Shown one piece after another: positions 20,800 to 33,633 of a DNA stretch of 64,000 nt (the stretch's first letter is position 1; each line of letters opens with the position of its first letter). Position numbers and translations under genes: made by a program. The notes below the pieces were generated by a model. That model was not told the DNA's origin. It searched no databases and was given only the letters and a program-made list of their open reading frames with translations. This DNA is from Obelidium mucronatum (Eukaryota > Chytridiomycota > Chytridiomycetes > Chytridiales > Chytriomycetaceae), in NCBI GenBank assembly GCA_025765595.1, contig JAIVFH010000036.1:186001-250000 (forward strand), read 5' to 3'.

Positions 20800-23675
20800 A
20801 TGGACAGCCCCAATCGCAGCCGACGGCTCGAAGCGCTGCAACGCGAGCGCGAGCGCCTTGCGCAGAACCGCACGCCGTCGCCGACGCGGCGGACCGGGCT
20901 TGGCAGCGGCCTTGGCGCGGGGGTGCGGGGGCGGCTTGTGGTCGCGCGCGACGGGCGGCACGTGTTTGTCGAGGAGGACGCCGGCGGCGAGCGCGACGAG
21001 CAGCGCGCCGAAGAAGACGACGACGGCGGCGACGGCGCGCTGCGGCCCGTCGCCACGGCGTTCGAAGACACGATGGCGTCGCTCGCCGGCCTGATTGCGC
21101 GCCCGACCCAGACCCACCAGGACGCCCACGACGCCGCCTGCGCAACGTGCCGGGCGAAGAAGCAAATCGCCCAGCTGGACGCCTGGCGCCCGGCCTCGGC
21201 GGCCTCATCGGCAGCTGCTGCAGCAGCTGCCCGCAAACACCCAACCGCCACGCGGTTGAACCAGCAGCAAACTACAACCGACAAAACACTCCTGTCGCTC
21301 ATTGAGCAGGAACGCGCAAAGTACCTCTCCCTCGAATCGACCCACACAACCCTGCTCGCAAATCTGGCACATCTCCAACAAGCACATCGAGCTGACATTT
21401 CGCGTCTGAACGCTGCCCACAAGCACTCCATTACAACCGTACAGCAACTGGCGCAGGAAAAAAATGATCGCGTGAACCGAACAGTGAGGAGTCTCGTTGG
21501 TTTGCTGAATCGGTATTCGGCGGCTGGAGCCGCAGACTTTGGAACAATGCCGGGAGAATTCCTGATGGAAAGGTCTGGTGGTGGCGATTATTCAGACGGG
21601 TCCCAGGCAGTGGATATACTAGTCAATCGCATTGAAGCTGTGTTGAAAGCTGGCCAGGAAAGAGTTTCCATGATTGAAGATACCCTCCAGGAAGTGAAAG
21701 CCAGCAAGAAAGTTGTCAATGAGAAACTCATCCATCGAGAACAGGAAATGAAAAAGCTTGCCATATTTGCTAAAGAAAAAGATGATGAGGTTGTTCAAGA
21801 AAGAGACGCGAAAATGAAGTTGGAAGTTCGTGTGCTGCACCTCGAACGCAATTTGGGCCAAAGACAGGGCGAATTGGCGAAATTGAGTGAAATGTATCAA
21901 GGGAAAGCTGCTGAAGCCCAAGAATTGGTCAGACTGAAAGAGCGGTTCGACAATACATGTAAAACAATGGATGAGTTGGTCAAGAGGGAGAAAATGTATC
22001 TAGAAGAAATTGAGCTTGCTTCATCCAGAGAGAGGAAGCTGTCTGGTGATCTTGAAAGTCTCGGGAAGATGCTTGAAAAGCGGAAAAAAGAGTTTGACAC
22101 TCTTTCGGCCACTCACACAACAGAACTGGCTGCAGCCAAAGAGCTAGAGTCTCGACTCAGAAAAGAGCTCACTGATTCCCTCAAAACCAGTAAAAAGCAA
22201 GCGGAAGACTTGGTTGAGCTCGAACGGATTATCCAAGCAGGCCAACAAGAAAACAACCACCTGGCGGAAAAAATTATACGTCTCGATGCTCAAAACCACG
22301 AATTTGCGCTATCCCTAAAATCGCAAGAAGTTGATATCAGCCAATACAAACAAAACGAGATTGACCTGAGTATGGAGAATCAATCGCTATTTTCAAAGCT
22401 GGAATCAACGTCAGCTCTTCTACGTGAAACAGAATCACAACTGCTGGACACCAGATCTAGATTGGAAGACGAAACAGCAGAAAAAGTGGCCATGCAACAA
22501 GCCAACACTTCGCGCCTCGAATCTGTAGCCGAGAAAATTGCTCTGCTGCAGCAGTCTTTGGACGAGCATCAAGCTCAGCTCATTGAATATCGTCAAACCG
22601 AAACCTCTCTAAGATCAACGCTACGGCAACGAGACGAAACAATAGCCGAAAAGAGTCGTCGTCTGGCGGATTTGGAGCAAGAAATAGCCGACCTCCAAGG
22701 CTCACTTGCGAATGAAGGTGCAATTGTCGAAACTATGAAGTCCAAGAAGAAGGAAGAGTTGCTGGCGGTGCAAGAAAAATTCTCTTTGGCGAAAGCTGCG
22801 ATGGACAACGAAGTGAATACGCTGAAAAATCAGCTGAATACCAAAGCACTGCAACTCGCAACGCAAAGCGACGAATTGGCGAGGATCAAGGTGTGTTATT
22901 ACTTTCCTTGTTGTCTTTTTTCTTCTTTTTAACACTCTTCTCCTGTTCTGTAAAGGTCGAGCTCTCTGAATTAACGGCAGACCGATTTAGGTTGGAAGCT
23001 CGTTGCGCCGAACTTACGGCTAACGAGTCAACAACTTCCCGGCAAACGTCTACCCTATCACAATTACTTCGACAAAAAGAGCAAGATTTATCGGTGATGG
23101 GAATTAAACACGAGGCTCTTGTGGAGCAAGTGAGGTTATTGGAAGAGGAGCTACACATGTACAGACAATCAAGCTTCAAACGGGACATTGATATGCAAAA
23201 GTTGCAGAATAATGCAGAAGAGTTGAAGAGGTTGAAGGAGCAGCAGCAAACCGGCAGCAGCAATGGTGGAAGGAGATCATCGGTGGAATACAACAAACAA
23301 GCGGCTCCTCCGAATCTTGTCAATACTTTAGGGCACAGCGGATCAGCTTACAATCTCATGAAGCAATCGGCGCAAATGGCGACTTCGTCAACGCGATTAA
23401 ATCTGGATGGCCCTCTGACATCCCCATTGCTTGCCAGAGCCAAACTTGGAGGAGTAGGCGGAGCAGGATCACCATCATCATCTCGATCAAGACCAGACGT
23501 TGCCTTATCGCGCAGTAATTCTGGTCTTCTTCTTAGTCCAAACATGGCGTCTCACTCGTTGCGGAAAGATGGTGGGGCGCAGAAGGCCAACACGTCGTCG
23601 ATTAATGGGTTGGAAGACTATCTCTCGAATCTTCTCCACTCTTCTGACTATTCAACCATGTCATCAACAAAGTAG
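20800..23675 (+). CDS. Long coiled-coil protein
   Basis: Two exons (20800-22890, 22956-23675) give 936 aa. The first ~150 residues are rich in Arg, Ala, Gly and Asp and include C-x2-C (CATCRAKKQ); then from about residue 160 to 780 nearly the whole chain is heptad-like, rich in Glu, Lys, Gln and Leu (for example LVKREKMYLEEIELASSRER). The tail is Ser/Gly-rich and basic. This looks like a structural or tethering protein, for example of the centrosome, basal body or Golgi type, but coiled coils align falsely, so no family is claimed. The first ~440 bp are strikingly GC-rich compared with the rest. Confidence 0.7.
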
Positions 23676-23873
23676 CATTCTCATTTGCTGGTTTTGTTTT
23701 TAATTTTTTTTTTTTCAACTCCTAAACGCATCAGTATTTATTTATTGAAATAGTTATTTAATAATCTATAATATAAATATTAGAATTATCATTTAATAGT
23801 TTCAATTTTGCTTCTCTTTTCAACTGAATTTTGAAATAAAAGTTCGTCCGAACTTCGAACCAAAAAAACATAA

Positions 23874-26800
23874 ATGCAACGAAAGTGGGGTGCTGATGGC
23901 GCACGACCGCCTGCAACATCGTTCAAGAACAAGTACGGTGCTGATAACGATAGCAACAACAAGGATAAAGACAAGGAAGCCACGGACAAGGACGACTTTG
24001 ACTCGTCGAACGATGCCAGACTAAAGTTTGACAAAGTCGCTCGTCAAGATGCGCAGGACGCTGTCATGGGCTTCGAAAGATACACAGAGGGACCAATGAA
24101 ACTAGGCTGGATGGTCAACATGGTGCCGGTGAGTTTATCGGATTGTTTTTGTCCCAAAGCCTTGCTTCCACCCTTTCCACACACAATCAACTTACCGCTT
24201 CTCTTCTACAAGACTCTTGCTGTACATAATGATTGCGCGTCTGGCCATGCAGCCGTGGATTGCTACTTTCTTGAAGAGGATGGTGGAACTTTTAAAGTTA
24301 CCATCTTGTATGAGCCATATCTCTATCTCGTATGCAAGGTATTCTATGACTGCTGAGTTCGCATGCCTTTTCAAAAGATGTATTAATCTTTCTCTTTTAA
24401 TTGTGTGTTTCATCATTCAGCCTGGAACTGAATCTGACGTTGAAGATTACTTGCGTCGGTCCTTTGAAGGAAATATAGCATCCATGTCGCGTCATTCGAA
24501 GGAAGATCTGAAGCTGGTGAGCGATTTTTCTTTTTTTCACGGGGTGGCCATTAGTTTTGACTTGTTTCTTGATAAAGGCCAACCACTTGTCTGGAACAAT
24601 GCGGACTGTTATTAAACTCAACTTCTACAACATGCAAAATTTACTTAATGTCCGCTCAAAACTATTTCCGATTATCACAAGGAATAAGGCGAAAGCCAAT
24701 GCGGAAACAACCTATGAAGATATCAACGAGTTAAGTAGTTTTTTTTCTTCTTTTTTTTGCTTGGGCTCAAGAAGTCTTCCAAAGACGTTTGTCCTGATTG
24801 AAGGTCTCTTATTTACAGGTTGACGCATCAGAACGATGCCCAACGAAAATTTAAAAAAGTCAATGTCCGGGAATCTGTGGAATACATTCTGGATATTCGT
24901 GAGCATGATGTTATGTATTATGTACGAGCTGCAATAGATTGCGGTAAGTTTTTTTTCTTCTTGATGCTGTGCTCTCTAACGAAAAAGTCGGGTTTTTTTT
25001 GGTAGACTTTCGCGTTGGGCTCTGGTACGATGTGAAAGCCTCTGGACTTGGAAAAATCAGTATTGAAGAAAGAAAAGACAAAGTCAAGCGTGCGGAGCCT
25101 GTTGTGTTGGCATTTGATATCGAGACAACGAAATTACCGCTCAAATTCCCCGATTCTGCAATTGACAGCATCATGATGATTTCATACATGATTGATGGAC
25201 AGGTATTTCAGTTTGAGCCCTGAATAGCGCTGTTTAACTGAAATGGAACAGGGATTTTTGATAACCAATCGAGATATCGTTTCAGCTGACATTGAAGACT
25301 TTGATTATACCCCCAAACCTGAATACGATGGCCCATTCACAATTTTCAATGAAGCCAACGAGGTAGATTTTCTCTTTTTTGTTGTCTTCTTGCTTGATCG
25401 TTGATCGTTTTATGCAACAGGTTGCATTGCTCAAGAGATTCTTTGAACATGTTCGAGAGGCAAAACCAACAGTATTTGTCACTTATAACGGAGACTTTTT
25501 CGATTGGCCATTTGTTGAGGCGCGAGCAGCAGTACATGGGATGAGCCTGGAAAGAGTTGAGTTGTTGATATTGTTACGTTTCCAACACTAAGACTTGTCA
25601 CAGGAAATCGGATTCTCCAAAGATTCCCAGGATGAGTACAAGGCGTCGCATGCTATTCATATGGATGCTTTTTGTTGGGTCAAGCGTGATAGTTACTTGC
25701 CTCAAGGTAGTCAAGGTCTAAAGGTAACAACGACCTTCAGAAATGGAATAGTTCTTACAAAAAACATATCCAGGCTGTGACAACATACAAGCTTGGATAT
25801 AACCCAATGGAATTGGATCCTGAAGATATGACCAGGTTTGTATCGGGTTCGCTCTTTTTAGTGCTGTCTAAAACAATCCACAGGTTCGCCTCGGAACAAC
25901 CGCAAACGCTGGCACAGTATTCCGTATCTGATGCGGTTGCGACGTACTACTTGTATATGAAATATGTTCACCCGTTTATCTTTTCATTGTGCAATATTAT
26001 TCCAATGAACCCGGACGATGTACTGCGCAGAGGATCTGGAACCCTTTGTGAAACTCTATTAATGGTACTTACCCATATTATGGTTGTATTGCGAAAACCA
26101 ACTTTTGAGTCTAGGTCGAAGCATTCAAAGCAAACGTGCTCATGCCAAACAAACACCACGAACAAACAGGAAAGATGTTTGAAGGACATTTGCTTGAAAG
26201 TGAGACATATGTTGGTGGACACGTCGAAGCTTTGGAGGCTGGTGTCTTTCGAAGTGATTTGGAAACTCAATTTAGACTGGTCCCAGCTGCCTATCAACAA
26301 TTAATAGACGAAATTGATCAGGCGTTGGAGTTTAGCATCACTGTAGAACATCAGTTGAAGATGGAAGATGTTGTGAATTACGACGAGGTTCGATCTGACT
26401 TTGTTTTATTGGTGGCTACTTAGCTAATGGCCCCAATAGATTCGGGAATCCATCATTACAAGTCTTGGGGAATTACGAGATGAACCAAACAAAATGCGCC
26501 TTCCTCTGATTTATCACTTGGATGTTGCGGCCATGTATCCCAATATTATTCTGACAAACCGTCTTCAACCCGATGCCATTGTCACTGAAAATGATTGCGC
26601 CTCCTGTGACTTTAATGAAGGACCGGAAAGCTCTTGTCAACGCCGCATGATCTGGTCCTGGCGTGGAGAATACTACCCAGCAAAGCGAAGCGAGTACAAT
26701 ATGATACGGAATCAACTCGAGCGAGAAATGTTTCCTGGTCCGTTCCCAAATAGTCCCATGCGCAGTTTCCATGATTTGCGATATAATGAGCAGAATGCCC

Positions 26801-29800
26801 ATATCAAGAAACGTGTCGAAGAATACAGCAAAAAGATTTATGCAAAAAAATTTGAAAACAAGGTGATTGACAAGGAATCAATTGTGTGTCAACGTGAGAA
26901 CCCGTTTTATGTGGACACTGTGAGGAACTTTCGTGATCGGCGATATACCTACAAAGGCTTGTTAAAGACCTGGAAGAAGAAAGTGGACGATGCTGTGAGT
27001 GATGGAGATTTGGCGGCTGTTGAAGAAGCAAAGAAGATGACGGTTGTGTATGATTCTTTGCAATTGGCACACAAGTGTATGTAAGTAGGATTTGGGTGTT
27101 TTATGGATTTGTTTTATATTTCATTAGTTTTTAATAATTTTTTCTAGTTTGAATTCCTTCTATGGATATGTGATGAGAAAGGGGGCTCGTTGGTATTCAA
27201 TGGAAATGGCAGGGATCGTGTGTCTGACTGGTTCCACAATTATTCAGTTGGCTCGCTCTCGAGTGGAACAATTGGGTCGACCTCTTGAACTAGATACTGA
27301 TGGAATTTGGCTGATCCTGCCCAAAGAATTCCCTGAAAACTTTGTCTTCAAACTCAAGAATGGGAAGTCTGCGTACATCTCCTACCCATGTATCATGTTA
27401 AACCACTTGGTCCACGCCGAATTCACAAACCATCAATATCAAGACTTGGTTGATCCAAAAAGTATTGTTCGGGAGTATGTCACAAAGAGTGAAAATTCCA
27501 TCTTTTTTGAAGTCGATGGACCTTACAAAGCCATGATTCTGCCATCCTCTTTGGAAGAAGACAAGTTGTTGAAGAAGAGATATGCTGTTTTCAACGATGA
27601 CGGAAGTCTTGCTGAGTTGAAGGGATTTGAAGTGAAACGCCGTGGTGAACTTAAATTGATCAAGATTTTTCAGACGGCTATCTTTAAAGTGTTTTTGGAG
27701 GGGACGACGTTGACAGAATGTTACAGTGCTGTCGCCGCCGTGTGTGATCAATGGTTGGATGTGTTGTATAGTAAAGGAGCGGATATCCAAGACCATGAGC
27801 TGTTCGAACTTATTTCTGAGAACAGGAGTATGAGCAAGTCTTTGGAGGAGTATGGAGCGCAGAAGTCCACATCTATCAGTACTGCGAAGCGTTTAGCCGA
27901 GTTTTTGGGAGATGCAATGGTGAAGGACAAGGGCCTGAGCTGCAAATTCATCATTTCACAAAAACCAATCGGGCTGCCTGTTTCTGAGCGCGCGATTCCT
28001 GTATCTATTTTCCAAGCGGAAGAGTCTGTGAAGAAGCATTACTTGCGAAAGTGGCTGAAGGATTCTAGTTTGGTGGATGTAGATATTCGGCATATTTTGG
28101 ATTGGCAGTATTATTTGGAGAGATTCGGATCGGTGATTCAAAAGCTGATTACAATCCCAGCAGCTATGCAGGGGGTATCGAACCCTGTTCCTAGAATTAA
28201 ACATCCAGATTGGTTGCAGAAACGTGTTTCAGCGTTGGAAGACAGGTTTAAGCAACGGAAGATTACGGATTTGTTTGCAAAGAAGGCGGATTGTGTGGCT
28301 TTAGACGAGTTGAGTGACTTTGGTGGAGATGGTGAGAATGAGGCACCATTGAATGACGAGCCACAAGTGAAGGACATGGAGGATATGGTGGCAGGAAATC
28401 AAAAAGAGACGCTTAGCCAAATTAGTGGTTTAGTTCGTCCCATGGTCCACAAGAACACGGCTCTTGGGAAGCGTTCGAGGGGCTCAGCAAAGCCAGTGTC
28501 CAAGATTGTTGAAGATGCAGACATTGTAATTCCAGATGTGTTGCCTGATCCGTCAGAAAACTACGCAGCTTGGCTGAAGATTCAAAAGCTCAAGTGGAGA
28601 AAAATGAGAATGGAAAAGGCGCGCGAAATTACCATGAATATGGGTATTCCTCGGACTCTGTTGAATAGACCCACCATGTCATCCACTGAGAACTTTTTCC
28701 TGCGACAAACGCGTTCCATTTTGCATCAACCATGGCAAATTTTGCAAATTTCGAGCACGGATATGGCTGGTGAATTCAACGTATGGGCGTTGATTGGTGG
28801 TATGTCTTTTGCCTTTGTTTGGAAGTGAGCTTACCGTCACACTTCAGACGCGATGCACACAGTAAAGTTGCAGATTCCACGAATCATGTATATCAATTCT
28901 CGTGTGCCACAGCCTGAAGATCTGGGGTTGATTGGATTTCGAATGGAGCGCCGACAAAAGACTCTGCCAAGATCCCACGTTTGTTTGAACTTGTATGAGC
29001 TTAGCATGTCAGAACAGTTTTTCAAGGATCACACGGACGTGTTTGCTCGTTTGTTTAGCCACCATGATGTGGAAGGAGTGTATGAGACCCAGATTCCTCT
29101 TTTGTTTCGGGGTTTGATGAATCTGGGTTGTTCTGCATCCGTGAATACTTCCCGGATTCAAACGGGCCGGGGCTTAGAAGCAGGGTTTGAACTGGAGGAC
29201 TTGAAACACATTAGTTTCTCGAAAGTGCCATACCTCAAAGAAGTGAATCTCAAAGTCATGTACTTGTACCATGCAGGAAAGGGATCCAAGCACATTTATG
29301 GGTTGTTTACATCAGTTTCGGACAAGGCAACTGTGTTTTTTGTTGATGCTGCTCGAAACCGGTCTGCTATACCAAACTTGAGTCGAATCTATTCAGACAG
29401 GCGAGCCGAAAAGGAAGAAAAAGATGGCGCAAATTCGACACAATACCAAAACTCCTCGTCTCAATCTCAGTCTCAGCGAGTGCAAAACAGTGCAGAAGGA
29501 AACGTGGCCTTCAACTACACTGACGAATTGAATGTGAACTTCAACGTGTACGGTTCAGATGCTGAAGCAATCGTGGCCATCAATCAAGCCATTTGGGATT
29601 ATCAAAATGCCCGACGTGGTCCCACTATAGTTGTCATCCAATCTCCAAAACCTACACGCCAGCTCCAATCGAGCGGACTTGGCAATCTCAAAGACTTCCC
29701 AATCATTTGTATCCAATCCCACAAAAAGGATAATTCTTTTCCTGCCCTGGGTTGGCAGACGCAAGCCACCCGTAGAATGATGGCCCACTTCTTGAACATC

Positions 29801-31753
29801 AACTCTTTCTTGCACGAACGAATTGAACTTTCCCGCTATGCAGATATTCCAATAGGGAATATTGAAAACGACTACCCGCTGTTTCTGTCAGATGTATTTT
29901 TCGCCCGTCGGTTACACAAAGCTGATATGGTTTTGTGGTATTCTCCATCCGACAAACCGGATTTGGGTGGTCGTGAACAAGACGACAATCAGCTGGAGCT
30001 GGATGAACTTGTGAATCCTGAGATCAATCATCCAGGAACTTATACCAATGTGTGCGTTGAGATTGACATCTTCAATCTGGCATTTAACACAGTTCTTCAA
30101 TCAAGTCATGTTAATGAAATTGAAGGATCAACAGAAGTGGACGGCGTGTCTGGTGGGCCATCTTTTGTAGATGACCAATTCAAGAATGCCAGTAAGGAGC
30201 AACAAAAGTCGGAGGAACATCAGTTGATGACGTCTGCTATGATCACCTCAGACGAGAAGAACATCAACTTCCGTACTTTCAGGATCATGCGAGAAATGGT
30301 TCAATCTTGGCAATATCAGTTCGAGTCTCGAAATGATCGATTGGCTGAAATGATGCTTGAGCATTTGTACCGCTGGCTCACGAGTTCCGCCTCCCGAATG
30401 CACGACCCTGCTCTGTTCAATATGATCCACAGGCTGATGAGAAAGGTGTTTCTCCAGTTGGTTGGAGAATTCAAGCAACTGGGAAGTCAAGTTGTGTACT
30501 GTAGTTTTGAAAAGTTGGTGCTTTCCACATGCAAGACATCTTTGAAACACGCTATTCATTATGCAAAGTACGTCATCGAAACCATATGCAAGAAACCAAT
30601 CTTTTACCACATCGAAATTGCAGTAACCCAGTTTTGGGATCATTTGATTTGGATGGATCGGCATAACTTTGGGGGTGTTGCCTGCAATAATCCAGAAGAA
30701 GTGATTGAGGGCCGGGAAGTTTCAGACAAAGTGGATGGAGAAACTATGACAATTGAAATGCGTTGGAACATTATGGACTACTTGCCGCCAATCTTGCACA
30801 AAGAGTTTGAGGAAATTATCGGGCACTATATTTATGAAGTGCATCGCGAAAAGGCTACTCGTCGTGCGAAGAGTCTTAAAGGTGTCACAGAAGAAGGCCA
30901 GGAGGCGCCAGCGTCTGTCAATTTGACGTCATTTCTGCAAGAACTTGTTGGAAAACATATTAAGCGAAAGCTTTTCGGCTTGCTTCCGAACATTGAACGA
31001 AGGGTGCATTCGAATCTTCCAGTTGATCATCTTTTTCCAGACTTGCCAGGTTCTCACTTGGATTTCAAGAACCCAGCTTTAGAGTTTGTGAAAACGCTCG
31101 TGGCTGTTTTGGAACTGGATAAGTCGATTGAACGGGATGTTCGCGTTTTGAAACGGGATTTGCTGACTTTGCTTGGAATCAAGGAGTTTTCAGAAGAGGC
31201 CGTTTTTGTGAATCCCTGTGAACCTTTCCGTCTTCCTCAAATTATTTGCGAGTATTGCAACCTGACTAGAGACATGGATTTAACGCGTGACCGTGATCTA
31301 TTGCCTATTCAACATGTTATTGATGAGGAAGAGATTCAAGAAGAAGACGAACAAATGGACAAAGATTTCAGTGATTCTGAAGAGGAGGGACTTGATGGAA
31401 GGAATAAGAAGACGGCTTCGCCAAAAAGACAAACTCGTTTGGAGATTGCACCTCGGGAGTGGTTGTGTGCAGGGTGTGGGACTGAATACGATCGATCATC
31501 CATCGAACAAAAGCTGGTTGATCTACTTTCCAAACGCTTGTTGGTTTGGCAGTTGCAAGATCTCAAGTGCAAGTTGTGTAAAAATATACGTGCTCGAAAT
31601 ATCGACCAAACCTGCGATTGCTCTGGAGAGTACACAACAACATTGCCTCGATCTGAATTCTTGAGAAAGTTAAAAGTGTTCAAAAATATTGGACGGTTTT
31701 ACAACATGGAAATGCTTCAAGAAGTAGTTGCTTGGATTTTAAACACTGCTTAA
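23874..31753 (+). CDS. POL2: DNA polymerase epsilon catalytic subunit
   Basis: Fifteen exons join in phase to 2342 aa (yeast Pol2 is 2222): 23874-24128, 24213-24338, 24421-24516, 24578-24729, 24819-24943, 25006-25202, 25252-25362, 25421-25555, 25604-25723, 25774-25835, 25884-26064, 26115-26387, 26440-27080, 27148-28796, 28848-31753. Exonuclease motif [14 protein letters not shown] falls near residue 288, polymerase motif [15 protein letters not shown] near 639, [11 protein letters not shown] near 827 and motif C DTDGIW near 875. The Fe-S cysteines of the core (ENDCASCDF, then SIVCQREN) are present, and the C-terminus keeps both Cys pairs sets (CEYC..CAGC and CKLC..CDCSG). This is the leading-strand replicase with proofreading; both active sites look intact. 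Introns crowd the first 2.5 kb. Confidence 0.97.
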
Positions 31754-31969
31754 ATATGCTTAAATATTTATCAATAAATGTATTGTATTTGGAACATTTG
31801 GGTTGTTCGGTTAGTGAGGGCGTCTTTGCTTGGGGTTTGTTTGTTTGTTTTGATCTTTGTTTTGCTTGGTTTTGTTTTGCTTGGTGGAAGGGGTCGTGGC
31901 CACCCCTGAAATTCAAAAACGTATAAGAAGGGACCTTTTAAGCGATTTCCTTCTATATTCAAAACCAAA

Positions 31970-33323
31970 ATGACCAACTACAACCGCTCTTTCGTTCGCT
32001 CCGCTCTTTCGTTCGCTCCGCTCTTGAGAATGATGACTTTGTTGACCCCTTCACCATGGTATGACAAACTTCCACCTCCAAGTCCCTCACACCAAATTTA
32101 ATTATTCAATGTAATTAGGGCACGTCTTCGCGCAACGCATCCTACGGTCCATACCAGCAAGCCCCTCTCGGCCAATACCGCCAACCACAAGCTTCTTTCC
32201 GCCAGTATCGCCAGCAACTTCCTGTCAACGATGATCTCGACGCCGTCTATGATCTTGCCAGTTACCCCCAAAGTTATCCGTTCTATCCAGGAGCTTCCTA
32301 TGGCCCAGGTACCAGTTCTACCGCTACCGGTATGGAAAACCAAGACTTTGGATTTGAACGTTCACAAGGGCGAAACCAAGCCATGGGCACCAATCCGAAC
32401 GCTTTCGCTGGTCGTTTCGGTCCATTGCCGCGTGTGCATCCCCAGTCCTCGACTGCCACTTCGCACCAGCAAGCCAACAGACTTGGCCAAGTCGATCAAG
32501 ACATCATCATGAGAGAGCTTTCCGCTGACAAAGACCGCGACAGCAAGAACGTGCGTCTCTTAATTCACTTCATTTAAATAAGTTTCATTGGATGTATTAA
32601 CTATGGCACCTACACAAAACAGAGTCAATTGCTTGTACAGCTCATCAACCATCGCCGCAACAACAACACTGCGCTGCTTCTGTGTAGCGAATTGGCGGAA
32701 GGAAAGGAATTGCAGCCAAACGAACTTTGCAGTTACGTTTCTTCTCCCCCTTCTTTCTATCTAGTAGTACTCTATCCATTTAATCTTCTTTTTATTTTAT
32801 TTTTTTCTAGACTTACTTCATGAAAACGCTGCCATTGAAATTGCCATCTTGGATATGTTCGAATCAGTCTTGAACATCAAAAAGCGCTCCAGCCGAGTTA
32901 CTCATTCCCTCATGTATCGTCGTCAACTCACGCCGACTCCCGATCAGGATGCCGATGCAGAGATTGAAGTGAGTAGTGATTTAACAATTTTTAATTTAGT
33001 TCTTGATTAAAATCGAAAAAAAAACAAAACAGTATGACAACAGACTCAAGGAACTCGCGCAAACTTTGATGGAAGACGATATTGGCGCCAAGCTTTTGGA
33101 AGCCGGTGCTTTGGATGAAATTCACTCCCACCAAGACTCGTCTCCTCCAAAAAAGGCGGAAGCTCCCCGTGGAAAAAGCGCGAATCAGAACTCGAATGCT
33201 GGCGACCGTGGTGACCGTGGTGACCGTGGTGATCGTGAAAATCGTGGTGGTGACCGTGGCGATCGCAAGGGAGACCAACCGGCCGCTACTGGGTCGAATG
33301 CCCCTGCTGGTTCCCAAAAGTGA
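31970..33323 (+). CDS. Unrecognised gene; exon 1 frame broken by a 17-bp tandem duplication
   Basis: Exons 32119-32550, 32623-32731, 32811-32968 and 33033-33323 join in phase and carry a Tyr/Gln/Pro-rich part (YGPYQQAPLGQYRQ), a helical core (QLLVQLINHRRNNNTALLL, LLHENAAIEIAILDMFESVL) and a GDRGDRGD-type Arg/Gly/Asp tail. The exon before them (31970-32058) opens with MTNYNRSFVRSAL, but a 17-bp unit occurs twice in it (31985-32001 and 32002-32018), shifting the frame. Counting only one unit, exon 1 would run in phase into exon 2. As written, translation could begin only at the ATG at 32056, the last codon of exon 1, giving 330 aa. I do not recognise the family. The change may be a real mutation, an allele or an assembly error. 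Confidence 0.6.
31985..32018 (+). repeat. 17-bp perfect tandem duplication in exon 1
   Basis: The unit CGCTCTTTCGTTCGCTC is present twice without mismatch, followed by a partial third copy (CGCTCTT). Seventeen is not a multiple of three, so the second copy moves the downstream part of exon 1 out of frame with the ATG at 31970 while the later exons are in the frame expected without it. Confidence 0.9.
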
Positions 33324-33633
33324 TCTGCTCTTACACTCCATCTCCTTGCTTGTTTTTTATTGCTGTCAACAAAGAGTTCAATACAAAGTTTGATTTTGAT
33401 GAAAATAATTTCATTTTTTTTGAGTTGACAATAAATACAATCAACAAACCATTCAACAAAACCCAAAAGCACTGAAGTTCTGAAATGCGTCTTTAAGGAT
33501 ATTGGTGTTCATTCTTGTCGTTTCTCAACCAGATGATGTAAAATATATTATTTTTTTTGTGACTCAATTTCACACACAACACACACACACAATATAATTC
33601 TCATCCACCATAAACAGAAAAACGTAATATTAA
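33324..33633. other. Convergent 3' spacer
   Basis: This 310-bp stretch lies between the stops of two convergent genes. It is A/T-rich with AATAAA-like words usable as polyadenylation signals on both strands, a run of T near 33550 and a short CA-rich patch near 33575-33590. I see no coding exon and no RNA gene. Confidence 0.5.

Noticed and set aside
31754..31969. T/G-rich repeats (TTTTGCTTGG-like) before the duplicated-exon gene as a possible element
   Set aside because: Only two loose copies in a short A/T-rich spacer; not enough to call a feature.
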